A stretch of DNA of 46,997 nucleotides from CAZXWN01 sp964644695 [NCBI: uncultured bacterium]. GTDB taxonomy: Bacteria > UBP4 > UBA4092. Position 1 is the first letter of the stretch. Each line of letters starts with the position of its first letter. The notes beneath the pieces are model-generated. The model did no database searches and was not told the DNA's origin. It saw nothing but the letters and a program-made list of their open reading frames with translations. The position numbers were made by a program, and so were the translations under genes. The stretch lies in assembly GCA_964644695.1 (NCBI GenBank), contig CAZXWN010000005.1:1-46997 (forward strand), in the 5' to 3' direction. Below are positions 16,901 through 26,412 of this stretch, piece after piece.

Positions 16901-17949
16901 TGTGGGTTCAAGAAATCACACCCGATACCCTACCCTATCTCCAACAAATGTTAAACATTCCGATATATGGAGAGGCTTGTCAGGAACAAAATCTCATCAA
17001 GACTGGAAATCACCTTCTGTTGGAAGGGTTAAATGAAAGTGATTTTTGCTGGGCTAACAGTTGGGCATCCGAAAACATTGTAAATTTCACAATATCTATT
17101 GATTCAACGATCCCACACCTGCCTCTGCTTCAAACAACAGATGTGAAATGGGCCTTATATGGAAGTAAGGCTGAACAATTTAAAACAGGATATATGTTAA
17201 GAACTCTCGGGAATTTTGATAAAACTCGATATGGTTTGATATTGATACCCTATGGAAAAGGTCAAGTCATCCTTTCGCAACTGTGCCTGACGAATGCTGT
17301 CAAATATAAATCATCTGCAAATCGCATATTAAATCGGCTTTTAGCCAATATGGATATCCATATCAGTTCGAGTACAAATCAACTGGCACAAGCCCAACCT
17401 TCACTGATTGACGATGCAGGTTTCATCCGTTCATGGTTAATATGTGGGCCCTATAAAAATATCGACGAAAAAACACTCCTGGCCAAAGATTATCTGGAAG
17501 TACCCCTTTATTACTATCCTAAGGAAGGCGCAAAAATTGGGAATAAAACATGGAGAGCTATCAACACAAATCAGTCCCACCTGGATTTCTATGACATTGA
17601 TAGCTTCAAGAATATGAACCAATCTGCGGGATATGCCACAATCTATTTTTATTCCACTAAAAACCTGGAAGCATTACTAGATTCACCCAACATGATTTAT
17701 TTATCGACAGGATATGATGATTCCATCCAGATATCTTTAAACTGGGAAATTGTGCATCAGGACGAACGCAGAGGATTATATCAGGCAGACCGAAAGTTAC
17801 TTGGACCTTTGAAAATCCGTCAGGGTTGGAATATCCTCACCATTAAATCAGCTCATTACAATCGGGATTGGAAGTTCTCCGCAAGACTGGTTCATCAGGA
17901 TGGACGGCCTGTGAAAGACTTAACATATTCACTGGAACCACCCCGATAA
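13909..17949 (+). CDS. Large secreted glycoside hydrolase family 2-type enzyme with C-terminal accessory domains
   Basis: A 1346-aa exported protein with a signal peptide (about residues 1-22, ending near CYA). The first 550 residues have the GH2 layout: sugar-binding jelly-roll domain, immunoglobulin-like domain (from about 205) and TIM barrel (from about 315). The expected acid/base Glu is in WSLSNE (about 436) and the nucleophile Glu in LNEYG (about 505), so it should be a retaining beta-glycosidase. Later parts include a Rossmann- or amidotransferase-like region (about 720-850) and a C-terminal domain opening SWLICGPY and ending with a GWNILTIKSA motif, a module often seen at the ends of planctomycete-type secreted proteins. 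ATG 13909 is chosen over TTG 13900; neither has a good ribosome site. Substrate (galactoside, glucuronide or mannoside) cannot be told. Confidence 0.85.
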   Translation: MTPYNWLRQLVLTILLTGICYAMPPHDPGQAVRESLSLNGEWAFMPMERPWLNYPPEGKWAPEKIKVPSPWNYYFDEIGGPWRAYRNYDYPEYWRYCRAAWYERNIPISNSMKEKVLKGGRIILTFNGVMHRSLIIVNGKRVGENQDGYLPFSFDITDLIRLDDLNKLDVYVSENPQPKGQYIYPPGSWFGWQALGIWQDVEVSVVPPVRVVDTRIITSVRNQRISVQTILQNDNTSASSVTISPVIKNSNQTIKSLKPYTLTLDSHSQKTIHWSEDWKHPKLWSPELPHLYTLETQLEGIFGKDVQSNRFGFREFWIDGKYYYLNNHKIKLKGDGWHFMGPVQQNTEYARAWYKMVKKAGGNFVRLHAMPYPEFYLDVADEEGMLIIDESALYGSRGNLALGESSFWDNCREHTRRFINRDKNHPSVIIWSLSNEVVWRGGSNSFAPLLSLASTAQSLDPSRVITFDENDSDLGGKSQTYGGHYNSIEYWKNRNIQNKPFHLNEYGSLYYSDCHEPSYFGGESVYRSFTNRLESVGEEMRRYTWYLREMDAASFSPWNLVWYCHHPLPTIRQYPDWNKLHIDMGLKPESIGPNSVTLNWGFTPFEPQSKPNPAWSKITQAYTPVAVHIHEYNNRFYSNSSATRTVYIFNDQPKKENFEIKWELKRKNSILQKDSFAIKLKPYGMTTSPVTLFLPDYKNTESLSFKVQLQKQNTVIHEDKQIIEVFPKVSWINIPKVVLLDDKAETASLFNHLGVKFDTINTLEEISIHRGQTLIVGANSLTQIPSYQFFAHHKIESFLQQGGRIICLENALGNNPSNPIKRLDKSVKFSHPGVHTHSILTSFKENNLKEWGPDEVITRSVFPRTSQGNSCSLIDVGDFDGGLSYSTLLEFHQGNGLILLNQMDIIRCARQEPAAELLLKNILDYATHYQASPIRTFNYQTEKGTSLWSLITTNGFTQDSSLSNSEVLMIDGQSLPIIKAMAAHPKDVQERIKLGSVLWVQEITPDTLPYLQQMLNIPIYGEACQEQNLIKTGNHLLLEGLNESDFCWANSWASENIVNFTISIDSTIPHLPLLQTTDVKWALYGSKAEQFKTGYMLRTLGNFDKTRYGLILIPYGKGQVILSQLCLTNAVKYKSSANRILNRLLANMDIHISSSTNQLAQAQPSLIDDAGFIRSWLICGPYKNIDEKTLLAKDYLEVPLYYYPKEGAKIGNKTWRAINTNQSHLDFYDIDSFKNMNQSAGYATIYFYSTKNLEALLDSPNMIYLSTGYDDSIQISLNWEIVHQDERRGLYQADRKLLGPLKIRQGWNILTIKSAHYNRDWKFSARLVHQDGRPVKDLTYSLEPPR

Positions 17950-17970
17950 AGGGAGATTATTCAGGAAAGC

Positions 17971-18999
17971 TCATTCACCTAATAACTCAGATACCTTTTG
18001 ATAAACATCATCCACTGTAATTCTATCCATACAGGCATGGTCCCGGGGACAATCTCTTAATAAACAAGGCGAACAGTCAACGGGTTGATGTAATATCCGG
18101 ATGGGATTTAATCCCCAAGGCTGAGTTGATTTGATTTCAACAGAACCAAAGATTGCTACCAGTGGAACACCTAATAATGCCGACAGATGCATCGGACCTG
18201 AATCATTGGAGACAAAAACCTGGCATTTTTTCAAACAGGCTATCATCTCACCCAAAGTAGTTTTCCCAGCCAGATTGACGGCGCCAGGCCCCATGGCTGT
18301 CGCCATTTGGTCCAGAAAGTCATAGTCGGTTTTAGTACCCGGCAATAAAACCTTGACCCCATAATTTTGGATCAGCTTTTGCCCCAGCTCAATATATCTT
18401 TCAGGAAACCATCGCTTTGCTGTACCAAAAGCCCCGGAGGGGTTCATTCCTACAATTCTGTCTGTGGGAGAAACACCTGATTCACTCAACAATTCGGAAC
18501 ATCGTTTTTCCCATTCCGGAAGTACTTTATACGCCGGATAAGATATCTCAGGTTGAACTTCCCAACACTCCAGCAATTTCAAATAATAAGCACGCATATC
18601 AGGAACAGAGACAGGAGGAACCACTGGATGGCTTAACAATAAAGACCTTATTCCATAGCCATAACCGCTGATCAGTGGAATTTTACCAAACTTGAATTCT
18701 AATGCTGTGGGCAATGAATTAGTTAATAAAATACCCGCGTCAAAACCATCGCTTTTTATTAATTGACCTGTTTTTGAAAGACTGGATAAAGTATGTTTTC
18801 GAGGCGCTGACAAAACAGTCTCTATATCTGAACACCCTCTCCATACATCAGAGATAGAATCTCGGGCTAATACAGATAACTTACAATCAGGATATTTCCT
18901 TTTAAGGGATGCGACAACCGGTAAAGACATTACCACATCTCCAACCCAGTTTGGACTGCGCAGAAGAATTTTTGAAGGTGACGATATAATTTTGTCCAC
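17971..18999 (-). CDS. waaF: Lipopolysaccharide heptosyltransferase II (GT9)
   Basis: A 342-aa glycosyltransferase that adds a heptose to the LPS inner core at the cytoplasmic face of the inner membrane. The N-terminal SPNWVGDVVMSLPVVASLK and the central MNPSGAFGTAKRWFPERY are close to WaaF signatures; SNDSGPMHLSALLGVPLVAIFG is the GT9 donor-binding motif. A cysteine-rich end (CSPCLLRDCPRDHACM) also matches WaaF-like proteins. The start is GTG with a distant AGGA. The gene follows the Nif3-like gene by about 50 bases on the same strand. Its presence indicates a heptose-containing core and therefore a true LPS outer membrane. Confidence 0.92.
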   Translation of the reverse strand: MDKIISSPSKILLRSPNWVGDVVMSLPVVASLKRKYPDCKLSVLARDSISDVWRGCSDIETVLSAPRKHTLSSLSKTGQLIKSDGFDAGILLTNSLPTALEFKFGKIPLISGYGYGIRSLLLSHPVVPPVSVPDMRAYYLKLLECWEVQPEISYPAYKVLPEWEKRCSELLSESGVSPTDRIVGMNPSGAFGTAKRWFPERYIELGQKLIQNYGVKVLLPGTKTDYDFLDQMATAMGPGAVNLAGKTTLGEMIACLKKCQVFVSNDSGPMHLSALLGVPLVAIFGSVEIKSTQPWGLNPIRILHQPVDCSPCLLRDCPRDHACMDRITVDDVYQKVSELLGE

Positions 19000-19047
19000 T
19001 ACCGGAAACTCGCTTCCTGAAATAAGTAATTCATAGGATTTATTATC

Positions 19048-20169
19048 TCAGGATTTCCCGACATATTGAAAAGGATCGTATCGGACCTGGCTGGTACAGA
19101 CATTTATTCCTGCATTTTGACTAACAATCCATGACTTCAATCGATTCGCCAAATGCGGCATAAACCAGGCTTCTGTTGAATAATGGCCTGCATCCACCAG
19201 CGCTAATTTTCGAAGATCCCAGTCCATTGCCTGATGATATTTAATATCTCCGGTCAACAGGACATCACATCCTCTGGCAAAAGCAGAATTTGCAAAATCC
19301 ATGCCGCTCCCAGTCACAACAGCCGCTTTCTTGACAACAGTGTCAGGCTTTCCCACAAAACGAACACCCTCTGTATCCAATAAAAGACTGATTTGTTTTG
19401 CCCAATCAGCTAAAGACATCAGAGCAGGAAGTTTCCCATACACCCCTCGCGATGCTCCCAGTGATGGATTTTCAAGGCTATAAACATCATAAGCAGGTTC
19501 TTCGTAAGGATGGGCCTGATACAATGCTTTAATGACAGCGGACAGGCAAGCCGTCGGTACAATCATTTCTAATCTTATTTCATCAACAGATTCTTTTTGT
19601 CCGGCTTTTCCAATAACAGGGTGCGAATCTTCACTTCCCTTAAATGTACCTGTACCGGAACTCTGGAAAGAACATTCACTATATTCCCCAATATGCCCTG
19701 CTCCAGCCGCAAATAAAGCTCGACTGACCTTTTCAACAGCCTCGGATGGAACAAAGGTGACAAGCTTCCGATAAGACAGGTTACATACAAAATCCAAAGG
19801 TTTAAGCTCTGACAAATTCAGAGCCTTGGCAAGAGTATCGCAGGTTCCCTGAGGTGAATAATCCAGATTGGTATGAAGACAATAAACAGAAATATCGTTT
19901 TTAAGCAGCTCTTTAATCATCTCAAATCGTGCATCACCCTCTGTCAGCTTCTGAACGGGATTAAATATAAAAGGATGATGGGTCACAATCAGGTTTGCCC
20001 CCTGTTCCAGGGACTCTCGAATCACTTCAGGGGTAATATCCAGGCAAACCAGAATATTCCGGAGTTCAGAGTTACGAGACCCGACTTGAAGACCAACCTT
20101 ATCCCAGGAGTCAGCCAATTGGGGTGGATACCATTTTTCCAAGGTGCTTAAAATATCATTTATCCGCAT
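19048..20169 (-). CDS. Nif3-like dinuclear metal-centre protein (YqfO type)
   Basis: A 373-aa member of the Nif3/YqfO/YbgI family. The N-terminal half starts with the typical DILSTLEKWYPPQLADSWDKVGLQVG and has a metal-binding THHPFIF motif (His about 65-66) and HTNLDYSPQG. The C-terminal half has GDIKYHQAMDW and DAGHYSTE, which complete the two-metal site. An insert of about 100 residues in the middle (about 130-230) makes it the long, PII/CutA-like-insert form seen in Bacillus YqfO. Members are annotated as GTP cyclohydrolase 1 type 2 homologues, but their function is not settled. Start ATG at 20169. Confidence 0.92.
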   Translation of the reverse strand: MRINDILSTLEKWYPPQLADSWDKVGLQVGSRNSELRNILVCLDITPEVIRESLEQGANLIVTHHPFIFNPVQKLTEGDARFEMIKELLKNDISVYCLHTNLDYSPQGTCDTLAKALNLSELKPLDFVCNLSYRKLVTFVPSEAVEKVSRALFAAGAGHIGEYSECSFQSSGTGTFKGSEDSHPVIGKAGQKESVDEIRLEMIVPTACLSAVIKALYQAHPYEEPAYDVYSLENPSLGASRGVYGKLPALMSLADWAKQISLLLDTEGVRFVGKPDTVVKKAAVVTGSGMDFANSAFARGCDVLLTGDIKYHQAMDWDLRKLALVDAGHYSTEAWFMPHLANRLKSWIVSQNAGINVCTSQVRYDPFQYVGKS

Positions 20170-20344
20170 AGTTTACCTGCTTTCACTCTCAGCCTATACC
20201 GTCATTATAATCTACGGACAGGGGCAAACAGTCAAATCGACATGAAGCTGAACCTAATTATAACCAAACCTATTACATAGGTAATCACTTAAATACCTAA
20301 TTAATGAATGGTTTTCATTAACACAGAATTCATCTGGGGTCATG

Positions 20345-20373
20345 TTTCCTGAATCCTCAGGTTCGGTTATAAT
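20345..20373 (+). promoter_or_regulatory. Putative enolase promoter
   Basis: A perfect TATAAT at 20368-20373 lies about 70 bases before the enolase start. The -35 region (TTTCCT, 17-base spacing) is weak and overlaps a small inverted repeat CCTGA/TCAGG. Confidence 0.55.
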
Positions 20374-20402
20374 CTATATTTGTGATATATCAGAACGACT
20401 AA

Positions 20403-21746
<1,344 letters not shown>

Positions 21747-21763
21747 TTAATTGAAATCCATAA

Positions 21764-21799
21764 AATCCTCCGGTATTTCGGTACTGGAGGATTTTTTTT
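21764..21799 (+). terminator. Rho-independent terminator after eno
   Basis: A 12-bp stem (AATCCTCCGGTA with TACTGGAGGATT, one wobble) with a six-base loop is followed by eight T residues. Confidence 0.92.
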
Positions 21800-21844
21800 G
21801 TATATTGATATTTAAACGGGAATCGCTAAGCCACTGTAACTTGT

Positions 21845-21850
21845 TATAAT
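21845..21850 (+). promoter_or_regulatory. Putative -10 box for the dehydrogenase/bacillithiol run
   Basis: A perfect TATAAT lies 21 bases before the dehydrogenase start and after the eno terminator. No convincing -35 box was found, so the call rests on the -10 hexamer and position. Confidence 0.4.
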
Positions 21851-21871
21851 AAAAAAATAAGGGATATAAAT

Positions 21872-22897
21872 ATGAGCACACTCACAACAAAACCCAAAGT
21901 GGCAGTCTTTGAATCCATTGACTGGGAGAATGAGATATTTCGGCAGGAACTGGAGGGTTTCGATGTCCAGTTTTTCTCTGAAGAAATTGAAGAGAACCGG
22001 AATACCTCTGATTTAAAAGAGTTCGAAGTTCTTTCTGGATTCATATATTCCCGATTTAACCGAAAAGTGCTGGAACAGCTTCCCAAAGTCCGTCTTATCA
22101 CCACCCGATCCACGGGATTTGACCATATTGATCTGGAATATTGTAAAGAACGGGGAATAACCGTCTGTAATGTCCCAACCTATGGCGAAAACACGGTGGC
22201 CGAACACACTTTTGCCCTGATACTATGCCTGTCTCGAAATGTTCATGAGGCCTGGCTAAGAACTATCCGGGGTGATTTTTCCATGCAGGGTCTCATGGGA
22301 TTTGATTTAAAAGATAAAGTTCTCGGTGTGGTAGGCACAGGACATATCGGACTTCGAGTCATCAAGATAGCCAAAGGCTTTGGAATGAATGTCATAGCCT
22401 ATGACGTAAAGAAAAATCCATTCATGAGTGAATTCCTGGGGTTTAAATATGTCGGACTCGATGAATTACTGCAAAAATCCGATATCATCTCACTACACGC
22501 CCCCTATAATAAACATACCCACCATTTAATCAATCAGGGCAATATTTCCTTAATCAAAAAAGGCGCTTTACTCATCAATACAGCCCGCGGCGGACTGGTT
22601 GAAACTCCCGCATTAATAAAGGCATTGGACGATGGAATTCTGGCTGGTGCTGGATTGGATGTATTGGAGGGTGAAGACCTCATTAAGGAAGAAAGACAAC
22701 TCCTGTCCACGAATTATCCTGTCGATAATTTGAAAATGTTATTATCAAATCATATTCTGTTACGGCGTGATAATGTCATCATCACACCGCATATCGGATT
22801 TAACAGCAGGGAAGCTATTATGCGAATTTTAATGACCACCGCCTCTAACATCAGGGCTTTTTATCAAAATGCTCCCGAGAATGTCGTAGGTGGTTGA
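21872..22897 (+). CDS. D-lactate dehydrogenase-like 2-hydroxyacid dehydrogenase
   Basis: A 341-aa NAD-dependent D-2-hydroxyacid dehydrogenase. The nucleotide fold carries GVVGTGHIGLRV (Gly-x-Gly-x2-Gly), with the acidic residue in AYDVKKN favouring NAD. Catalytic Arg is in NTARGGLVET, Glu in GLDVLEGED and His in ITPHIGFNSREA. The N-terminal region with TTRSTGFDHIDLEYC resembles fermentative D-lactate dehydrogenases more than SerA, though substrate cannot be fixed. The gene directly precedes bshC, whose start lies five bases after its stop. This could be transcriptional convenience, or could relate to malate, the BshA substrate; the latter is speculation. Confidence 0.9.
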   Translation: MSTLTTKPKVAVFESIDWENEIFRQELEGFDVQFFSEEIEENRNTSDLKEFEVLSGFIYSRFNRKVLEQLPKVRLITTRSTGFDHIDLEYCKERGITVCNVPTYGENTVAEHTFALILCLSRNVHEAWLRTIRGDFSMQGLMGFDLKDKVLGVVGTGHIGLRVIKIAKGFGMNVIAYDVKKNPFMSEFLGFKYVGLDELLQKSDIISLHAPYNKHTHHLINQGNISLIKKGALLINTARGGLVETPALIKALDDGILAGAGLDVLEGEDLIKEERQLLSTNYPVDNLKMLLSNHILLRRDNVIITPHIGFNSREAIMRILMTTASNIRAFYQNAPENVVGG

Positions 22898-22901
22898 GGA
22901 T

Positions 22902-24560
22902 ATGGAATTAATTCAAAAACTGAATTATAAAGATTTGCCTGGATTCTCCCGATTATTTCGGGAATATCAGTATGAATTTGATAATCTCAGAGAATTCTAT
23001 CCAGCGGGAAATCCTCGCGACTTTGGTTCCTACCAAAAACATGCTCAAAGCATCCTCGCCTCAGGTCATCCCCGGGCTGAAGTTGTATCGGTTCTGAATG
23101 AACAAAATCGGAACTGGGGTGCCCATGAGAATGCTCTGGATAACCTCCAAACTCTAAATGAACCCGACTGTTTAGCTATTGTAACGGGGCAACAGGTGGG
23201 GATATTTGGTGGTCCACTTTTCACCCTCTATAAAGCATTAACGACCATCCAGTTATCGAATACTCTGAACCGTGAATATGGATTAAAGACTATCCCTATA
23301 TTTTGGCTGGCAACAGATGACCATGACTTGAAAGAAATCATGGCAGCGACTTGTATTGACCGGGAAGGAAATCTGAAGGGAATCGCCCTTGACCTGAAGT
23401 CCTATCCGGAGGGTATTCCTGCCGGTCAGGCCATATTGAATGAGGATATCGGGCAAGCCATTCAGGATGTACTGGAAGGAATCCCTGAAACCGAATTTAA
23501 GACTGCCCTTCGGGAACGGCTTTGTGAAGCCTACCACCCCGGCCGAACAGCCTCCGATGCTTTTGCTCTCTGGATGATTCCCTATTTATCCTCGTTGGGT
23601 CTGGTGTTTATGGATGGGGCGGATCCCCGATTAAAACGGTTGGGGAAAAAAGTCTTTATCCGGGAGATTCAAGAGAAATCACCTTCCACTCGGGCAGTTA
23701 TGGAAGCCTCCTCCCGACTGGTTAAAAATGGGTATCATACGCAGCTGACCCAAAGGGAAGACGGATGTAATTTGTTCCTTCACAGTCCCGGAAGAAAAGC
23801 CTTGAAACAGGAAGGTGAACACTGGATTGTCAGTGGGGAGAATACCCTTCGGGATACCGATTCACTGATTGAACAAATACGGAAAGCACCTGAATTTGTC
23901 AGTCCCAATGTTGTCTTACGTCCTGTTTATCAAGATACCTTACTTCCTACTCTGGCTTATGTGTCAGGCCCATCCGAGCTGGCTTATTATGCTCAGTTGG
24001 GGGGAGTCTATGAGAATTTCAACCGAGTCATGCCTTTCATATTCCCACGAGCTGGATTGACCCTTCTGGAAAATCGCATTGCTCGGAACATGCAGAAACT
24101 GGGGATTCAAATGACAGATTCCCTGGGAAATATCGAAACAGTCATTACCGATTTATTGAAACAAAGCCTGCCCTCGGAACTGGAACAGGATTTCAATTTA
24201 TTGTCCACTGGAATAAACCAGTTCAACAGCCTGATGAAAAAAAATATTCAGGAATGGGACCCCACATTAGTAAATGCCGTAGAAACAACCTGTAACTCCA
24301 TGAAACATAATCTGGAACAGTTGAATAAGAAAATTATTGCCGCCCACAAAAAGAAAAACGATATCGTTCGTCAGCAGATATATCGGACTTTCATTCATAT
24401 TCATCCTGCGGGAATGTATCAGGAGAGGGTCTTTAATATGATTCCCTATCTGTGTAAATACGGGCCGGGATTAGTGAAAGACTTACTGAATATTATCGAT
24501 GTCAGTGACCCGGAACACCGGGTAGTCATTGTGGGGCAAAGGGAAGGTGAACGGTCATGA
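22902..24560 (+). CDS. bshC: Bacillithiol synthase, cysteine-adding enzyme BshC
   Basis: A 552-aa putative cysteine ligase that finishes bacillithiol by joining Cys to glucosaminyl-malate. Family hallmarks are AIVTGQQVGIFGGPLFTLYK, PIFWLATDDHDLKEI, GLVFMDGADPRL and, near the middle, LPTLAYVSGPSELAYYAQL. A coiled-coil region (about 440-510) precedes the C-terminus, as in BshC. The ATG at 22902 is preferred over a GTG at 22890 that overlaps the previous gene. The stop overlaps the bshA start by four bases, so all bsh genes are coupled. Confidence 0.95.
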   Translation: MELIQKLNYKDLPGFSRLFREYQYEFDNLREFYPAGNPRDFGSYQKHAQSILASGHPRAEVVSVLNEQNRNWGAHENALDNLQTLNEPDCLAIVTGQQVGIFGGPLFTLYKALTTIQLSNTLNREYGLKTIPIFWLATDDHDLKEIMAATCIDREGNLKGIALDLKSYPEGIPAGQAILNEDIGQAIQDVLEGIPETEFKTALRERLCEAYHPGRTASDAFALWMIPYLSSLGLVFMDGADPRLKRLGKKVFIREIQEKSPSTRAVMEASSRLVKNGYHTQLTQREDGCNLFLHSPGRKALKQEGEHWIVSGENTLRDTDSLIEQIRKAPEFVSPNVVLRPVYQDTLLPTLAYVSGPSELAYYAQLGGVYENFNRVMPFIFPRAGLTLLENRIARNMQKLGIQMTDSLGNIETVITDLLKQSLPSELEQDFNLLSTGINQFNSLMKKNIQEWDPTLVNAVETTCNSMKHNLEQLNKKIIAAHKKKNDIVRQQIYRTFIHIHPAGMYQERVFNMIPYLCKYGPGLVKDLLNIIDVSDPEHRVVIVGQREGERS

Positions 24561-25684
24561 ATATCGGTATAATCTGTTATCCTACTTATGGCGGTTCTGG
24601 AGTTGTCGCCACGGAGCTGGGAATTTCTCTGGCAAAAAAGGGACATCAGGTCCATTTTATCAGTTATGCGGTCCCCTTCCGATTACAGGGCTTTGTCCCT
24701 AATGTTTATTTTCATGAAGTGCCCGTCAGTATCTATCCCCTGTTCAAATACCCTTCTTATGACCTGGCATTATCGGCCAAAATGATGGAAGTGGCGGAAC
24801 AACACAATTTGGATATTTTCCATGTGCACTATGCAATTCCACACGCCGCGTGTGCGTATTTGACGCATCAGATGATGGGAAATAAAAGCCCCAAAGTCAT
24901 TACCACTTTACACGGAACAGATATCACCCTGGTTGGACAGGACAAATCATTTTTCCCCATTACTAAATTCTCTATTGAACAAAGTGATGGAGTAACCGTT
25001 GTCTCCAATTACTTAAAAACGGAGACAGAAAAAGTTTTCGGTATTCAACGGGATATCCGTGTCATACCCAATTTTGTCGATACTGAAGAATTTACCGGAC
25101 ACACCAAAGGATGCCGTAAAAAATATTTCGCTCCCGGTGGGGAAAAAGTCATTATGCATATCTCCAATTTCCGGCCCGTGAAACGGATCCCCGATGTTAT
25201 CCGAATCTTTGAGAAAATCCATGAGAAGATAACCTCAAAACTGGTTTTAGTGGGAGAAGGCCCTGAATTAACCCCAGGACTGGAATTGGCCCGCTCTCTA
25301 GGTATTCAGCAGGATGTCATCTCCATGGGTAAACAGGATTTTCTGCCTGATTTGTTGCCTTGTTCGGATTTATATCTGTTACCCAGTGAAACCGAAAGTT
25401 TTGGTTTATCAGCCTTGGAAGCCATGGCCAGCGGCGTACCGGTAATTGCCTCCCGGGTGGGAGGATTACCCGAAGTCGTTACCGATGGACGGAATGGATA
25501 TTTGTGTGAAATTGGGAATGTGAATTGTATGGCAAATCTGGCGGTCGGTTTATTATCTGACCCGGATAAAAATGCCCAGTTCAGGAAACAGTGCCGGGAA
25601 GATGCGGTCAATAAATTTAATAAAGACCGTGGAGTGGCATTATATGAAGACTATTACAAAGAAATTCTGGGACAGGGGAATTAA
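24557..25684 (+). CDS. bshA: N-acetyl-alpha-D-glucosaminyl L-malate synthase BshA
   Basis: A 375-aa GT4 glycosyltransferase for the first bacillithiol step: UDP-GlcNAc plus L-malate gives GlcNAc-malate. The N-terminus reads IGIICYPTYGGSGVVATELG, a near-diagnostic BshA signature, with HVHYAIPHAACAYL and TLHGTDITLVGQDKSF following. The GT4 E-x7-E element is in SETESFGLSALEAMASGVPVI. ATGA overlap with bshC and three bases to bshB1 confirm an operon. Confidence 0.96.
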   Translation: MNIGIICYPTYGGSGVVATELGISLAKKGHQVHFISYAVPFRLQGFVPNVYFHEVPVSIYPLFKYPSYDLALSAKMMEVAEQHNLDIFHVHYAIPHAACAYLTHQMMGNKSPKVITTLHGTDITLVGQDKSFFPITKFSIEQSDGVTVVSNYLKTETEKVFGIQRDIRVIPNFVDTEEFTGHTKGCRKKYFAPGGEKVIMHISNFRPVKRIPDVIRIFEKIHEKITSKLVLVGEGPELTPGLELARSLGIQQDVISMGKQDFLPDLLPCSDLYLLPSETESFGLSALEAMASGVPVIASRVGGLPEVVTDGRNGYLCEIGNVNCMANLAVGLLSDPDKNAQFRKQCREDAVNKFNKDRGVALYEDYYKEILGQGN

Positions 25685-25687
25685 TTA

Positions 25688-26395
25688 ATGAAACTGGATA
25701 TATTGGCAGTCGCTGCCCACCGGGACGATGTCGAAATCACCATTGGAGGCACCCTGATTAAATTAGTACAACAGGGATATGCCGTAGGTGTATTAGACCT
25801 GACTCAGGGAGAAATGGGATCCTTTGGTTCTCCTGCCATTCGAGAACAGGAAGCACAGGCTTCCGCCAAGATTCTCGGACTGGTATGGCGGAATAACTTG
25901 AATTTACCCGACTCAGCAATCACCAATACCCGGGAAAACCAGTTAAAACTGGTAAAAATATACAGGGAAGTCCGTCCCGATATTTTGATTCTTCCTTATT
26001 GGAAAGGCCGGCATCCAGACCACACGATCACCCCTAAACTGGCTTATGAAGCCGCGTACCTTTCCGGTTTACGAAAACTGGAAGTGGAGGGCGAGAAACA
26101 TCGGCCTCGAAAAATTGTTTATAGTACCGCTTATCATGATGACAAACCAAGTTTTGTCGTAGATATCAGTGCTCAGATGGATCAGAAACTGGATGCCCTC
26201 AGATGTTATAAATCTCAATTTGAATTACCTCCCGGTGAAGAGATACCGTTCACCAAAACTGATGTGTTTGAAGCCGTCAGGTCCACAAACCGTTTTTATG
26301 GAATGATGATCCAAAAACAATATGGTGAGCCCTATCTAATTAATGAGATGATGGAAATAGATGATTTAACCCAGTTGACGGTTAAGTCTATTTAA
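25688..26395 (+). CDS. bshB1: Bacillithiol deacetylase BshB1
   Basis: A 235-aa PIG-L/LmbE-family zinc deacetylase converting GlcNAc-malate to GlcN-malate. The zinc motif is AHRDDVE (residues 10-16; the family form is AHxDD) and the second metal motif is HPDH (109-112). LDLTQGEMGSFGS is typical of the BshB1 subgroup. It completes a full bshC-bshA-bshB1 set, which supports the assignment over other PIG-L deacetylases. Confidence 0.94.
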   Translation: MKLDILAVAAHRDDVEITIGGTLIKLVQQGYAVGVLDLTQGEMGSFGSPAIREQEAQASAKILGLVWRNNLNLPDSAITNTRENQLKLVKIYREVRPDILILPYWKGRHPDHTITPKLAYEAAYLSGLRKLEVEGEKHRPRKIVYSTAYHDDKPSFVVDISAQMDQKLDALRCYKSQFELPPGEEIPFTKTDVFEAVRSTNRFYGMMIQKQYGEPYLINEMMEIDDLTQLTVKSI

Positions 26396-26412
26396 GGTGA
26401 AATAGACAGTTC

